A stretch of 64,000 bases of DNA from Wenyingzhuangia fucanilytica (GTDB lineage Bacteria > Bacteroidota > Bacteroidia > Flavobacteriales > Flavobacteriaceae), in NCBI RefSeq assembly GCF_001697185.1, contig NZ_CP014224.1, forward strand, positions 2,526,501-2,590,500, read 5' to 3'. The position numbers were made by a program, and so were the translations under genes. The notes beneath the pieces are model-generated. The model did no database searches and was not told the origin of the DNA. It worked only from the letters and a program-made list of their open reading frames with translations. Below, in pieces: positions 44,588-53,891 of the stretch (within the stretch, counting starts at the first letter, position 1; each line of letters opens with the position of its first letter).

Positions 44588-46279
44588 TTACTCTTCTGTA
44601 TCTTCGTTAGATTCTTCTTTATTTTTATCTCTATACTTAGCAGAAATCATTTTTTGAACGGTTACATTTTCACCATTCTCTACTAAAGAACCAAAATCAG
44701 TATCTGTAATAACTCTTAACTCTTCTAAAGGTCTATCGTTTTTATATTCAACCATTAATCCTTTTAACTGAGCTTTTAAATCCTTAATAACATCTGCATA
44801 TGCAGGATCGTTAATTACATTGTTCATTTGCATAGGATCCTTTTTGTTATCATATAACTCCCAAACATCAACATTATAGTAAAAATGTGCTAGGGTATAT
44901 CTTTCTGTACGGATACCATAATGCGGTTGTACATGGTGCCAGAAAGGATATTCATAATAGTGATAATATGCTTTTTCTTCCCAGTTTTTTGGGGCTTTTT
45001 GTTTTGTTAACATTGATGCAAAACTTTTTCCTTGCATTTTTTGCTCAGATTGAATTCCAGCAATATCTAATAATGTAGGAGCATAATCAATATTCTTTAC
45101 AATATCTTCGCATACCACACCTGCTTTTACTTTTTTAGGGTATCTAACAATTAATGGCATTCTTAAAGACTCTTCGTAAATAAAACGTTTGTCAAAGAAA
45201 CCATGATCTCCTAAGTAAAATCCTTGATCTGAAGTTAACACAACAACAGTATTCTCTACCAATCCATTTTCATCTAAATAAGCCAATACTTTTCCAATAT
45301 TATCATCAACAGATTTAACACAAGCTAAATAATCTTTAATATAAGTTTGGTAACGCCATTTTCTTGCTTCTGGCCCATCCTCTGTAACACCTTCTGGCAA
45401 TACAACTTCGTCTGGTTTAGAACCAAAAAATTGCCACTCCATTCTTTCTCTCCAATCCTTAAACCCTTCTTTTGGCTGAGGCAATTTCATATCTTTTCTA
45501 CTAAAAAATTCCATAGTCATTTCAGTATCACCCGCAGTTAACTCACGACCTTTATAATCATCGTTAAAGGTTGCAGGATAAGGCATTTCAATATCATCCC
45601 ACAAAGTTTCATATTTATGGTCTGGTTCCCATGGTCTATGTGGAGCTTTGTATTGTAAACACATCATAAATGGCTTATCAGTATCCTTGTTAGATTTTAG
45701 CCAATCTAAAGCAAAGTCTGTAGTTAAATTAGTAGCATATCCTGTATGTTTTACATCTTTACCATTTTCATTAAAAACCGGATCCCAGTAATGCCCTTGT
45801 TGACCTGCTGAATTGTGAAATTTAAACGCATCAAAACCTTTTGGCTCTGATCCTAAATGCCATTTTCCAAACAAACTAGTTGCATATCCTTTTGATTGGA
45901 ATTCTCTTGGGAATGTCCATTTAGTTTCATCAAATTTACCACCACTTTCGTTTTTATAATACCCATTTACATGGCTGTAATTACCTGTTAAAATAGATGA
46001 TCTTGAAGGTCCACAAATAGCATTGGTACAAATACTATTTTGAAACAACATTCCTTCTTTTGCTAACCTATCGATATTCGGAGTAGGAGCAATATCTTTA
46101 TATATTCCACCATAAGCACTAATCGCTTGTGTGGTTAAATCATCTGCCATTATATAAATAACATTAGGTGATTTTCCTGCCTGAGCTGTGTTATTTGTTG
46201 ATTTACTACTGCTACAAGAAAGAACAAGCATAGCGGTGGCTACAACAAATAAACTGTTAAATAATTTATTGATTTTCAT
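44588..46279 (-). CDS. S1 sulfatase lipoprotein
   Basis: A 563-residue sulfatase. I use the ATG at 46279 (MKINKLFNSL), which gives lipobox VLSC (Cys22) and avoids overlap with the GH3 gene. Metal-binding IMADDL lies near residue 46. CGPSRSSILTGNY places the formylglycine Cys at 89; FGKWHLGSEP and LTSDQGFYLGDHG follow. The C-terminal tail (about 535-563) is rich in Glu, Asp and Lys. The general pattern resembles the GlcNAc-6-sulfatase-like branch (S1_11), but I cannot confirm this. It follows GH3 by 13 nt in the susC operon. Confidence 0.87.
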   Translation of the reverse strand: MKINKLFNSLFVVATAMLVLSCSSSKSTNNTAQAGKSPNVIYIMADDLTTQAISAYGGIYKDIAPTPNIDRLAKEGMLFQNSICTNAICGPSRSSILTGNYSHVNGYYKNESGGKFDETKWTFPREFQSKGYATSLFGKWHLGSEPKGFDAFKFHNSAGQQGHYWDPVFNENGKDVKHTGYATNLTTDFALDWLKSNKDTDKPFMMCLQYKAPHRPWEPDHKYETLWDDIEMPYPATFNDDYKGRELTAGDTEMTMEFFSRKDMKLPQPKEGFKDWRERMEWQFFGSKPDEVVLPEGVTEDGPEARKWRYQTYIKDYLACVKSVDDNIGKVLAYLDENGLVENTVVVLTSDQGFYLGDHGFFDKRFIYEESLRMPLIVRYPKKVKAGVVCEDIVKNIDYAPTLLDIAGIQSEQKMQGKSFASMLTKQKAPKNWEEKAYYHYYEYPFWHHVQPHYGIRTERYTLAHFYYNVDVWELYDNKKDPMQMNNVINDPAYADVIKDLKAQLKGLMVEYKNDRPLEELRVITDTDFGSLVENGENVTVQKMISAKYRDKNKEESNEDTEE

Positions 46280-46292
46280 TATATATTGATTA

Positions 46293-48647
46293 TTAATTGA
46301 ACATGATTTTTTCATCTACTCGTAACTGTACAGATTGTAAATCTTTATCTGCCGAAGAAGAACCAGTTAAAATGGTAAAGTTTCCTGGTTCTACACAGTA
46401 ATCAAAATTAAAGTCATAAAACGCTAAACTTTCTGCTCCTAATTCAAAAGTGATCTCTTTTGTTTCTCCAGCCGCAATAGCTACTCTTTTATATTTTTTT
46501 AATTCTTTTACAGGTCTTGTTACAGAACTAACTTCATCTCTAATATAAAGCTGAACCACTTCTTCTCCATCATAATTTCCTGAATTGGTTACCGAAACTG
46601 AAACAGTTACAGGTGCTTCTTTTGTTACCACATCTGAAGATACTTTAGGAGTACCATAAGTATAGTTGGTATAACTTAACCCAAACCCAAAAGGATGTAA
46701 TGGTGTTTTTGATTCATTATAATATTTGTGAATATATGCTGTTGGTTTATGATTATAAATCATTTGTATCTGACCAACAGATCTAGGAATTGTTAAAGGT
46801 AACTTTCCACTTGGATTTACATTTCCATATAAAACCTCTGCTACCGCTTGACCACCAAAACTACCTGGTTCCCATGCTTCAACAACAGCAGATACGTTTT
46901 CTTCTAACCATTCTTCTGCTATAATACTTCCATTTACATATACTACTACAACAGGTTTTCCTGTTTTTATAATAGCTTTTGCCAATTCAATTTGTCTACC
47001 AGATAATTTTAAAGTACTTCTATCCATGTTTTCACCAGTGGTTTTTTTGTCCCACTCATGACGGAAAGAATTTTCACCTAAAACCATTACTGTTACATCA
47101 GATTGTTTTGCATAGCTCGCTGATTTGGCTATTTGTGTATCTGTAATTTCTAAACCATACTCACCAACATCATAAAAAGATACTTGATCTCCTTTTTCTT
47201 TTGCTAAATCTTGAATTCCTTCTAAAATTGTAATGGTATTTTCTTCTGGTTGAGAAGAAACCCAGTCTCCTAAAGTTGTTTGATTATTTGCATTAGGCCC
47301 TACTACAAATATTTTCTTTTTTGATGCTTTTAATGGTAATACTCCATCATTTTTTAATAAAGTAATTCCTCTTCTAGCCTGTTCTAAAGAAGTATTTTGA
47401 TGTTTGGTTGTAAACACTTGTTCTGCTACTTTAGATTCCTCTATAAAAGGATTTTCAAACAAACCTAATCTAAACTTTGCTTCTAATATTTTGGCACAAG
47501 CTTCATCAACCCTTGCTTGTGATAATTTTCCTTCATTCACTAATTCTACCACATAATCTGCAAATAAAGGTCCGTGCATGTTCATATCCATTCCAGCATC
47601 TACAGACAATCTTACTGCATCTTTAAAATCGGTAGCAACATGATGCCAAATATCAATTCTTCTTACATCATTCCAATCACTTACATAAAACCCTTTAAAA
47701 CCATACTCATCTCTCATAATATTGGTCATTAAGTTTTTTTCCATGTGACAAGGAACTCCATTCAACTCATTATGAGCAGTCATGATAGAATAAATATTAG
47801 CTTCTTTAACCGCTCTTTTAAAAGGACGTAAATACACTTCTAATAAAGTACGCTTGGATACATCTATAGGGGAAGCATTGATTCCTGTAATAGGTTGACC
47901 ACCTCCAATTAAATGTTTTACACAAGCCACCACTTTATCACTCCCAGAAAAATCTTCTGATTGTAATCCATTAATGGTTGCTACTCCCATATTTCCTACC
48001 AAATAAGGATCTTCTCCAAAAGTTTCCCCTGTTCTTCCCCAACGAGGATCTCTTAAGACATCAATATTAGGAGTAAAGGCCCAATGTGTTCCAGTTGCTC
48101 TCATTTCCAAAGCAGTTTCTGCACTTGCTTTATATGCTAAATCATCATCCCAAGTAGCTGCCATGGTTATAGGAGAAGGATAAATTGTAGCTCCGCTAAA
48201 CAATCCATTTCCGTGAATAGCATCAATTCCAATAATTACTGGAATTTTTAAACGAGATTCACGAGCTAGTGTTTGTAAATAATTAGCTTCTTTAGTTGTT
48301 AAAACATGTAAAAAAGATCCAATTTCTCCACGCTTGGTCATTTCAGCAACATCATTACTGTGTAAACCTGGATAAAAAGCATGAGCATCACTGGTTTCTA
48401 AATCTTCGGCACTTACATTGTTTTCTGCAGTTTTCATATGTTCTAAACCAACATATTGTACCATTTGAGCTACTTTTTCCTCTAAAGTCATTTTAGACAT
48501 TAAATCGGCAACTCTTTCCTCCGTGCTCAATTTTGTAGACCAATAATCTAAATCTTTTTGGTCTTTTTTACTTTCTTTACACGAAGACAACAGCAGTAAT
48601 ACTGCTGTTGTCAATGCATAAAGATTTATTTTAACTATTCTAAACAT
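46293..48647 (-). CDS. GH3 beta-glucosidase/xylosidase lipoprotein
   Basis: A 784-residue exo-acting enzyme of BglX type with lipobox LSSC (Cys23). The GH3 N-terminal barrel (about 45-380) contains PNIDVLRDPRWGRTGETFGED and the nucleophile Asp in GFYVSDWNDV. The alpha/beta sandwich (about 410-630) and a C-terminal fibronectin type III-like domain (about 670-770, from VSVSVTNSG) complete the usual three-domain form. It would release terminal beta-glucosyl or beta-xylosyl residues in the periplasm from products of the GH10 or GH5. It lies 31 nt after susD and 13 nt before a sulfatase, so it belongs to the core operon. Confidence 0.93.
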   Translation of the reverse strand: MFRIVKINLYALTTAVLLLLSSCKESKKDQKDLDYWSTKLSTEERVADLMSKMTLEEKVAQMVQYVGLEHMKTAENNVSAEDLETSDAHAFYPGLHSNDVAEMTKRGEIGSFLHVLTTKEANYLQTLARESRLKIPVIIGIDAIHGNGLFSGATIYPSPITMAATWDDDLAYKASAETALEMRATGTHWAFTPNIDVLRDPRWGRTGETFGEDPYLVGNMGVATINGLQSEDFSGSDKVVACVKHLIGGGQPITGINASPIDVSKRTLLEVYLRPFKRAVKEANIYSIMTAHNELNGVPCHMEKNLMTNIMRDEYGFKGFYVSDWNDVRRIDIWHHVATDFKDAVRLSVDAGMDMNMHGPLFADYVVELVNEGKLSQARVDEACAKILEAKFRLGLFENPFIEESKVAEQVFTTKHQNTSLEQARRGITLLKNDGVLPLKASKKKIFVVGPNANNQTTLGDWVSSQPEENTITILEGIQDLAKEKGDQVSFYDVGEYGLEITDTQIAKSASYAKQSDVTVMVLGENSFRHEWDKKTTGENMDRSTLKLSGRQIELAKAIIKTGKPVVVVYVNGSIIAEEWLEENVSAVVEAWEPGSFGGQAVAEVLYGNVNPSGKLPLTIPRSVGQIQMIYNHKPTAYIHKYYNESKTPLHPFGFGLSYTNYTYGTPKVSSDVVTKEAPVTVSVSVTNSGNYDGEEVVQLYIRDEVSSVTRPVKELKKYKRVAIAAGETKEITFELGAESLAFYDFNFDYCVEPGNFTILTGSSSADKDLQSVQLRVDEKIMFN

Positions 48648-48678
48648 TTATTGGGTAGATTAAAATTATATCTTTTAA

Positions 48679-50427
48679 TTAATTTACATCTCTGTTAGCT
48701 GATGTTTCCGATAAAGGAATTGGAATATGCATCTCACTTTCTAATGAAGAAGGTGTAGGATCTACTCCATCACCAAAAATAACGTCCTTATTATTTTCAC
48801 TACCATAAAAAACCACAGCCTCGTTATGATGTTTGATTTCTTGAACAAAACGTCCTAAACCACGTCTTCTCATATAAAACCACTCATGAGCCTCACCATT
48901 CAATTCATACTCATATTCTTTCATAATTCTTTCACGGAAAGTATCTTGATCTGGTACAGAAGTTCCATCCCAATCAGCCGGTAAGGTCGTAGTACCTGTA
49001 GCTGTTGTTCTTGCTCTTAACAATACTTGATTCACATATTGATAAGCAGACCCTGGTCCGTTTAATTCATTTTCAACCTCTGCTCTTAATAATAACACCT
49101 CAGCATATCTTAATAAAACAATATTTAAGTTTGTTGTAACATTATTATAAGACGCGTCTTTATATTTATTAAGAAATGGGTATGCATTATTACCTCTGTT
49201 ATTATTCTGAACTGGGAAAACCTTAAATTCATTTCCATTGTTTGTTCTAGTATAACTATTATACACATAAGTTTCTGTAAGTCTTGGATCTGCAATTGTT
49301 AAATCAAAGGTAACCGCTTTTCCTGCATTTCCTCCAGGAATAAAATCTACTGCTGGGTCTTTACCAGCATAATCAGCACCAGTTAAACCACCATACTGTA
49401 ACACATGGTCACTAAACATTTCTTTATTTGGTCTAATACGTCCAAAAACTGTACTTCCAGCAGGTACAGATGGATGATCTGTAGAAATTACATCTCTAAT
49501 AATATCATTTGATCTATCATCACCAAAAGCACCGTATTGTAATTCAAAAATAGATTCACTAGTATTTTGCACACCTTCTGCAAACAAATCTCCAAAGGTA
49601 GTCGTCATAGTATATCCTCCATTATTTATAACTTCATCCAATTCATCTGCTGCCTCTTGCCAAAAGTCGGTAATAACAGCTGAACTAATTTCAGATTCTA
49701 ATACAGGGTCAAAGTTTGAAACATGTAACGTTGCATCATTCCTACCTGCAATAGTTACATAAACTTTTGCCAAGTAAGCATTTGCTGCATATTTTAAAAC
49801 TCTCCCATCTTTATATTGACCTCTATCTGGCAACAATTGTGAAGCTAATTTTAAATCTGCTATAATTTGGCTATAAATTTCTTCCTCAGTACTATTTGCC
49901 AAATGAAGTTCATCTTTTGTTGGCGAAACCACTCTTAACGGTACTTCTCCAAACAAACGAACCAAATCAAAATATACTATAGCTCTAATAAAGAATGCCT
50001 GACCTAAACTTGTATCTCTATTTGACAAAGATGCTTTATCAGCTACATTTTCTATAATTTGATTAGCCGAGTTAATGGTTTGATACATCCCTAACCACAC
50101 AGCATCTAAATTGATATTTGTGTTAGTAACATTTAAAGTATTTGCATCTTGATTAGCTCCTTGCTTAGAATTGTATTTACCTGAATGTGGCCATGTTAAC
50201 AAACGTAATTTAGCACCGTAATAATCATATCCTTGCAATTGTGAATACATACCATTCACTGCTGTTTCTACACCTTCTACTGTAGAGAAAACCTGTTCTG
50301 GTGAATATTGTGTTTTAGGTTCAACTGTTAACTTACTATCAAAAGCATCTTCTAACAAATCACCACAACTGACAAACATTGTTGCCGATAATGTTAGAAT
50401 TCCTATTATTTTTTTTGTGTTTTTCAT
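48679..50427 (-). CDS. susD: SusD/RagB-type surface glycan-binding lipoprotein
   Basis: A 582-residue outer-membrane lipoprotein (lipobox FVSC, Cys21) that caps the SusC barrel and captures oligosaccharide. The TPR-rich SusD architecture is visible: GVETAVNGMYSQLQGYDY near the N-terminus, QAFFIRAIVYFDLVRLFGEVPL near residue 150, YLAKVYVTIAGRN, and the C-terminal RYAEVLLLRAEVENELNG and ERIMKEYEYELNGEAHEWFYMRR. Length is typical. It begins 12 nt after the susC stop. The binding specificity cannot be read by eye. Confidence 0.95.
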   Translation of the reverse strand: MKNTKKIIGILTLSATMFVSCGDLLEDAFDSKLTVEPKTQYSPEQVFSTVEGVETAVNGMYSQLQGYDYYGAKLRLLTWPHSGKYNSKQGANQDANTLNVTNTNINLDAVWLGMYQTINSANQIIENVADKASLSNRDTSLGQAFFIRAIVYFDLVRLFGEVPLRVVSPTKDELHLANSTEEEIYSQIIADLKLASQLLPDRGQYKDGRVLKYAANAYLAKVYVTIAGRNDATLHVSNFDPVLESEISSAVITDFWQEAADELDEVINNGGYTMTTTFGDLFAEGVQNTSESIFELQYGAFGDDRSNDIIRDVISTDHPSVPAGSTVFGRIRPNKEMFSDHVLQYGGLTGADYAGKDPAVDFIPGGNAGKAVTFDLTIADPRLTETYVYNSYTRTNNGNEFKVFPVQNNNRGNNAYPFLNKYKDASYNNVTTNLNIVLLRYAEVLLLRAEVENELNGPGSAYQYVNQVLLRARTTATGTTTLPADWDGTSVPDQDTFRERIMKEYEYELNGEAHEWFYMRRRGLGRFVQEIKHHNEAVVFYGSENNKDVIFGDGVDPTPSSLESEMHIPIPLSETSANRDVN

Positions 50428-50439
50428 CTCTATAATTTT

Positions 50440-53400
50440 TTAAAATCCAACATTTAACCCTATCATAAACGTACGTTGGTTAGGGAAAGATCCCCAATCT
50501 ACACCACTCCTAGTAGGATCATAAGCAAAGCTGCTTACCTCAGGATCAAATCCTGAATAATTGGTCCATAAGTATAAGTTTTGTCCTGAAACAGATAATT
50601 TTGCACTATCTATAAAAGAAATATCATCAACAGGTAAGTTGTATCCTAAAGTTACATAGCTCAATCTTAAGAATGACCCATCCTCAACATTTCTGTCGTT
50701 AAATTCATCAGGGTAACTAGCTCCAGAACCTGCTCCTACACGTGGATAATTTCCATTAGGATTTGTAACAGGATCAAAGGCATCATAATACGCTTCTCTT
50801 CTTACGTTTTTAGACGTATTATTTGCATAAGCAGACTCCATGGTATTTCCGTTTGCTATTTCGTTACCATACACTCCATTAAACATGATGCTTGCTGAAA
50901 AGTTTTTATGTTCGAATGTAGATCCTAAACCATAGCTAAATTCTGGGTTTGGATTTCCAATAACTGTTTTATCATTATCATCAATATTTCCATCTCCATT
51001 TTGATCTATAAAATAAACATCTCCAACCTGTAATGGATTTCCTTTAAACTCAAGAGGATTTCCTGTAGCAGGAGAGGTTAACTGACTTGCATCACGAATA
51101 ATTCCTTGTGTTGCATATCCATAAAACAAAGCCGCTTGTCTTCCTTCAATAAAAATGTTTGCTGCCTGTTTAAATACGTTACCTCCAGAAATTCTAGTTC
51201 CTTGAAAAGCTATTTGATCACCTAAAGCTCCAAATGCTGATTTTTCTAATCCTAATGCTTCAATTCTATTTCTACTAAAAGCTATATTTCCAAAAATACT
51301 CCAATTAGTGTTTTTTGTATTGATTACATCACCACTTAAAGAAACCTCTAGTCCTTTTGTAACTAAGTCTCCTTGATTTGATACAATACTCCCAAAACCT
51401 GTAGAAGGTGGTATTGGTGCCTTAATTAATAAGTTAGAACTGTTTTTATAATACACATCTACATTCCCCACTAATCTATCGTTAAAGAATCCAAAATCTA
51501 TCCCTGCATTATACTGAGATGCATTTTCCCATAACAAATCTGGATTTGCTAAATTAATTGGCACTACTGCCGTTTCTTGAGAATCTCCAGCGTTTGAAAT
51601 ACCAGAACCAGTTCTATCGTAATATGTATTTGTTAAAAATGAAGGAATTCCTTGGTTTCCTACTTCACCATAACCTAATCTTACTTTTAAGTCAGATAGT
51701 ATATCTTGATCTTGTAAAAACTCTTCTTGAATAGCCTTCCAAGCAAAAGAAAATGCTGGGAAATATCCAAATCTTGGTTTCAAAAACTTTGTACTACCAT
51801 CAGCTCTAAAAGTACCTGTAAATAAATATTTATTAAACAAAGTATAATTTAAACGACCAATAAAAGAATAAATTTTCTCATCATCTTTAAACACATCATA
51901 AGGGTTGTATGATTGTCCATAAGAAATCCCATCTGACCTTAGAGATTTATCTGCAAAATTAGAAGAAGAATAGCTAGCTTTTTCTGTATTGATACCTTCC
52001 ATTAAGAAACCTACAGTACCATTAATTTTATGATTCTTGTTAAAAGCTTTTCTAAACATTAATGTGTTATCAATGTTATAACGGAATCTATCCATAATAC
52101 TCAACCCTGCAATACCATTGTTTTGCTGACCTTTTCTAAGTCCAACACCGTACCAGAATCTTCTTTCCTTCTTTCTATAGTCCGCTCCTACTCTTAATCT
52201 ATAAGTAAATTCATCACTTATTTTATAATCCGCTTGAACACGTCCTAATAAACGAGTTTCATCAGCTAAATCATCATACTCTTCTGTCCAAGCTCTAGGT
52301 CCGTCTAATGCTTGATCAACATCTTCGTTATCTTGATTATTATCTGATAAATTTAAGATTGGTGCCGCTAAAATTACCTGACGTACCATACTATTGTTTG
52401 CTCCTCCTAAATCATCAGCACCACGATTTGCAGACAATTCGGTATAAGAACCAGATAACTTTACTCCAATTTTAAGACGGCTATTTAAGTCTTGATTTAA
52501 GTTTAAGTTAAAATCTGTTGCTTTAGCTTCTGCATTAGGAAAAGTTCCTTGATTTGATAAGATCCCTCCAGAGATATAATAATCTCCAGTATCAGTACCT
52601 CCAGAAACAGTCAATCTATTTCTTCTAATTAAAGCCATCTTATAAGTATCTTTAGCCCAATCTACACCTTGTACCAATGTAGGCTCACTACCTGTTGTAT
52701 AAGCACTTCCATCAGGATTAATTGTATACGCAGGTGACTGACCTAAATTCACTCTCATCTGATTTTGATATTCCATATACTCATTGGTATCTAAAACATC
52801 AATATTACGTACTACAGAACCAACACTTGTTGTGTTTAAATAAGTAAACTTAGCATCTCCTTTTTTACCTTTTTTGGTAGTAATTAAAATTACTCCATTA
52901 GAAGCACGAGATCCATAAATAGCTGTAGCAGATGCATCTTTTAACACTTCAATACTTTCGATATCAGCAGGATTTACTCCAGTTAATCCTCCTTGTGGTG
53001 GTGTACCACCTCCTAATGGATCATCAGTATCATCTGTTACTCCTCCCATTACAATACCATCTACTACGTATAAAGGTTCAGAGTTCCCAGTAATACTACT
53101 CAATCCACGAATTCTAACCGAAACAGAAGCACCAGGCTCAGCACCATTAGCACTTACTTGTACCCCTGCTGCTCTACCTCTAAGAACACTTTCAATATCT
53201 TGAGATTGAGCTACTACATCTTCTGACGGTTTGATTGAGCTAATAGCTCCTGTAATATCTTTCTTATCTACAGAACCATATCCAATAACAACAACCTCAT
53301 CTAAAACTTCTGAAGATTGTTCTAGTAATACTTTATAAGTATTTCCTGGTTTAACTTCTAAGTTTTTTACCTCATAACCTATGTATGAAAACTCTAAAAC

Positions 53401-53607
53401 AGCTTTTGAAGATTCAAGTTTAACTGTAAAGTTTCCATCAAAATCGGTAATAGTTCCTCTAGAACTTCCCTTAATTAAAACAGTAACCCCTGGAATAGGT
53501 AGTCCTGTTTGATCTGATACAACTCCTGTTACATTACCCCCTGCCTGTGCGAACAGCATAGTTGGTAATAATAACATAAGGAATATTAAAAATGATACAT
53601 TTCTCAT
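50440..53607 (-). CDS. susC: SusC/RagA-type TonB-dependent outer-membrane transporter
   Basis: A 1055-residue transporter. Signal peptide ends LFAQ (residue 20); residues 24-100 are the carboxypeptidase-regulatory-like domain (GVVSDQTGLPIPGVTVLIKG). The TonB-box-like DEVVVIGYG lies near residue 104, and the SusC-type plug follows (GRAAGVQVSANG, SVRIRGLSS, PLYVVDGI, ASATAIYGSRASNGVILITTK). The 22-strand barrel ends in the aromatic MIGLNVGF. It imports oligosaccharides with TonB energy. First gene of the operon; a -7 box and a direct-repeat operator lie upstream. Confidence 0.96.
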   Translation of the reverse strand: MRNVSFLIFLMLLLPTMLFAQAGGNVTGVVSDQTGLPIPGVTVLIKGSSRGTITDFDGNFTVKLESSKAVLEFSYIGYEVKNLEVKPGNTYKVLLEQSSEVLDEVVVIGYGSVDKKDITGAISSIKPSEDVVAQSQDIESVLRGRAAGVQVSANGAEPGASVSVRIRGLSSITGNSEPLYVVDGIVMGGVTDDTDDPLGGGTPPQGGLTGVNPADIESIEVLKDASATAIYGSRASNGVILITTKKGKKGDAKFTYLNTTSVGSVVRNIDVLDTNEYMEYQNQMRVNLGQSPAYTINPDGSAYTTGSEPTLVQGVDWAKDTYKMALIRRNRLTVSGGTDTGDYYISGGILSNQGTFPNAEAKATDFNLNLNQDLNSRLKIGVKLSGSYTELSANRGADDLGGANNSMVRQVILAAPILNLSDNNQDNEDVDQALDGPRAWTEEYDDLADETRLLGRVQADYKISDEFTYRLRVGADYRKKERRFWYGVGLRKGQQNNGIAGLSIMDRFRYNIDNTLMFRKAFNKNHKINGTVGFLMEGINTEKASYSSSNFADKSLRSDGISYGQSYNPYDVFKDDEKIYSFIGRLNYTLFNKYLFTGTFRADGSTKFLKPRFGYFPAFSFAWKAIQEEFLQDQDILSDLKVRLGYGEVGNQGIPSFLTNTYYDRTGSGISNAGDSQETAVVPINLANPDLLWENASQYNAGIDFGFFNDRLVGNVDVYYKNSSNLLIKAPIPPSTGFGSIVSNQGDLVTKGLEVSLSGDVINTKNTNWSIFGNIAFSRNRIEALGLEKSAFGALGDQIAFQGTRISGGNVFKQAANIFIEGRQAALFYGYATQGIIRDASQLTSPATGNPLEFKGNPLQVGDVYFIDQNGDGNIDDNDKTVIGNPNPEFSYGLGSTFEHKNFSASIMFNGVYGNEIANGNTMESAYANNTSKNVRREAYYDAFDPVTNPNGNYPRVGAGSGASYPDEFNDRNVEDGSFLRLSYVTLGYNLPVDDISFIDSAKLSVSGQNLYLWTNYSGFDPEVSSFAYDPTRSGVDWGSFPNQRTFMIGLNVGF

Positions 53608-53638
53608 AATTAGTTAAATATGTATTTAGTTAGTATCT

Positions 53639-53646
53639 CAAATGTA
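53639..53646 (-). promoter_or_regulatory. susC -7 promoter box
   Basis: TACATTTG on the minus strand matches the Bacteroidetes TAnnTTTG -7 box exactly, 32 nt upstream of the susC start. No -33 TTTG is present, as expected for an activator-dependent promoter. Confidence 0.5.
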
Positions 53647-53667
53647 ATTTCTTTTGTAGGATATTAT

Positions 53668-53700
53668 GGTTTGATATAAGTCTGATAAGGTTTAATATAA
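53668..53700. promoter_or_regulatory. Direct repeat, likely HTCS operator of the susC operon
   Basis: GGTTTGATATAA (53668-53679) and GGTTTAATATAA (53689-53700) are identical at 11 of 12 positions with a 21-bp period, two helical turns. They lie just upstream of the -7 box, at roughly -36 to -68. AraC-type response domains of HTCS proteins bind tandem repeats of this kind. Confidence 0.6.
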
Positions 53701-53764
53701 AACTCAACTAGTTCTTAAACTGTCCATTTATAGACAATTAACTTAAATATAATGATTATATCAT

Positions 53765-53815
53765 AAAAAAAGACCTCGATGATTAAACTAAAGTTAATCT
53801 TCGAGGTCTTTTTTT
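53765..53815 (-). terminator. Terminator of the HTCS gene
   Basis: A 15-bp stem (AAAAAAAGACCTCGA / TCGAGGTCTTTTTTT) extended by GATTAA/TTAATC after a single mismatch. It insulates the regulator from the susC promoter. Confidence 0.88.
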
Positions 53816-53891
53816 ACCAATTAAACAACCTATTATTCTTTGTGATTTTAAATAGCTATTAAAACACAAGAACTAATGAAGTATAAAGGTG

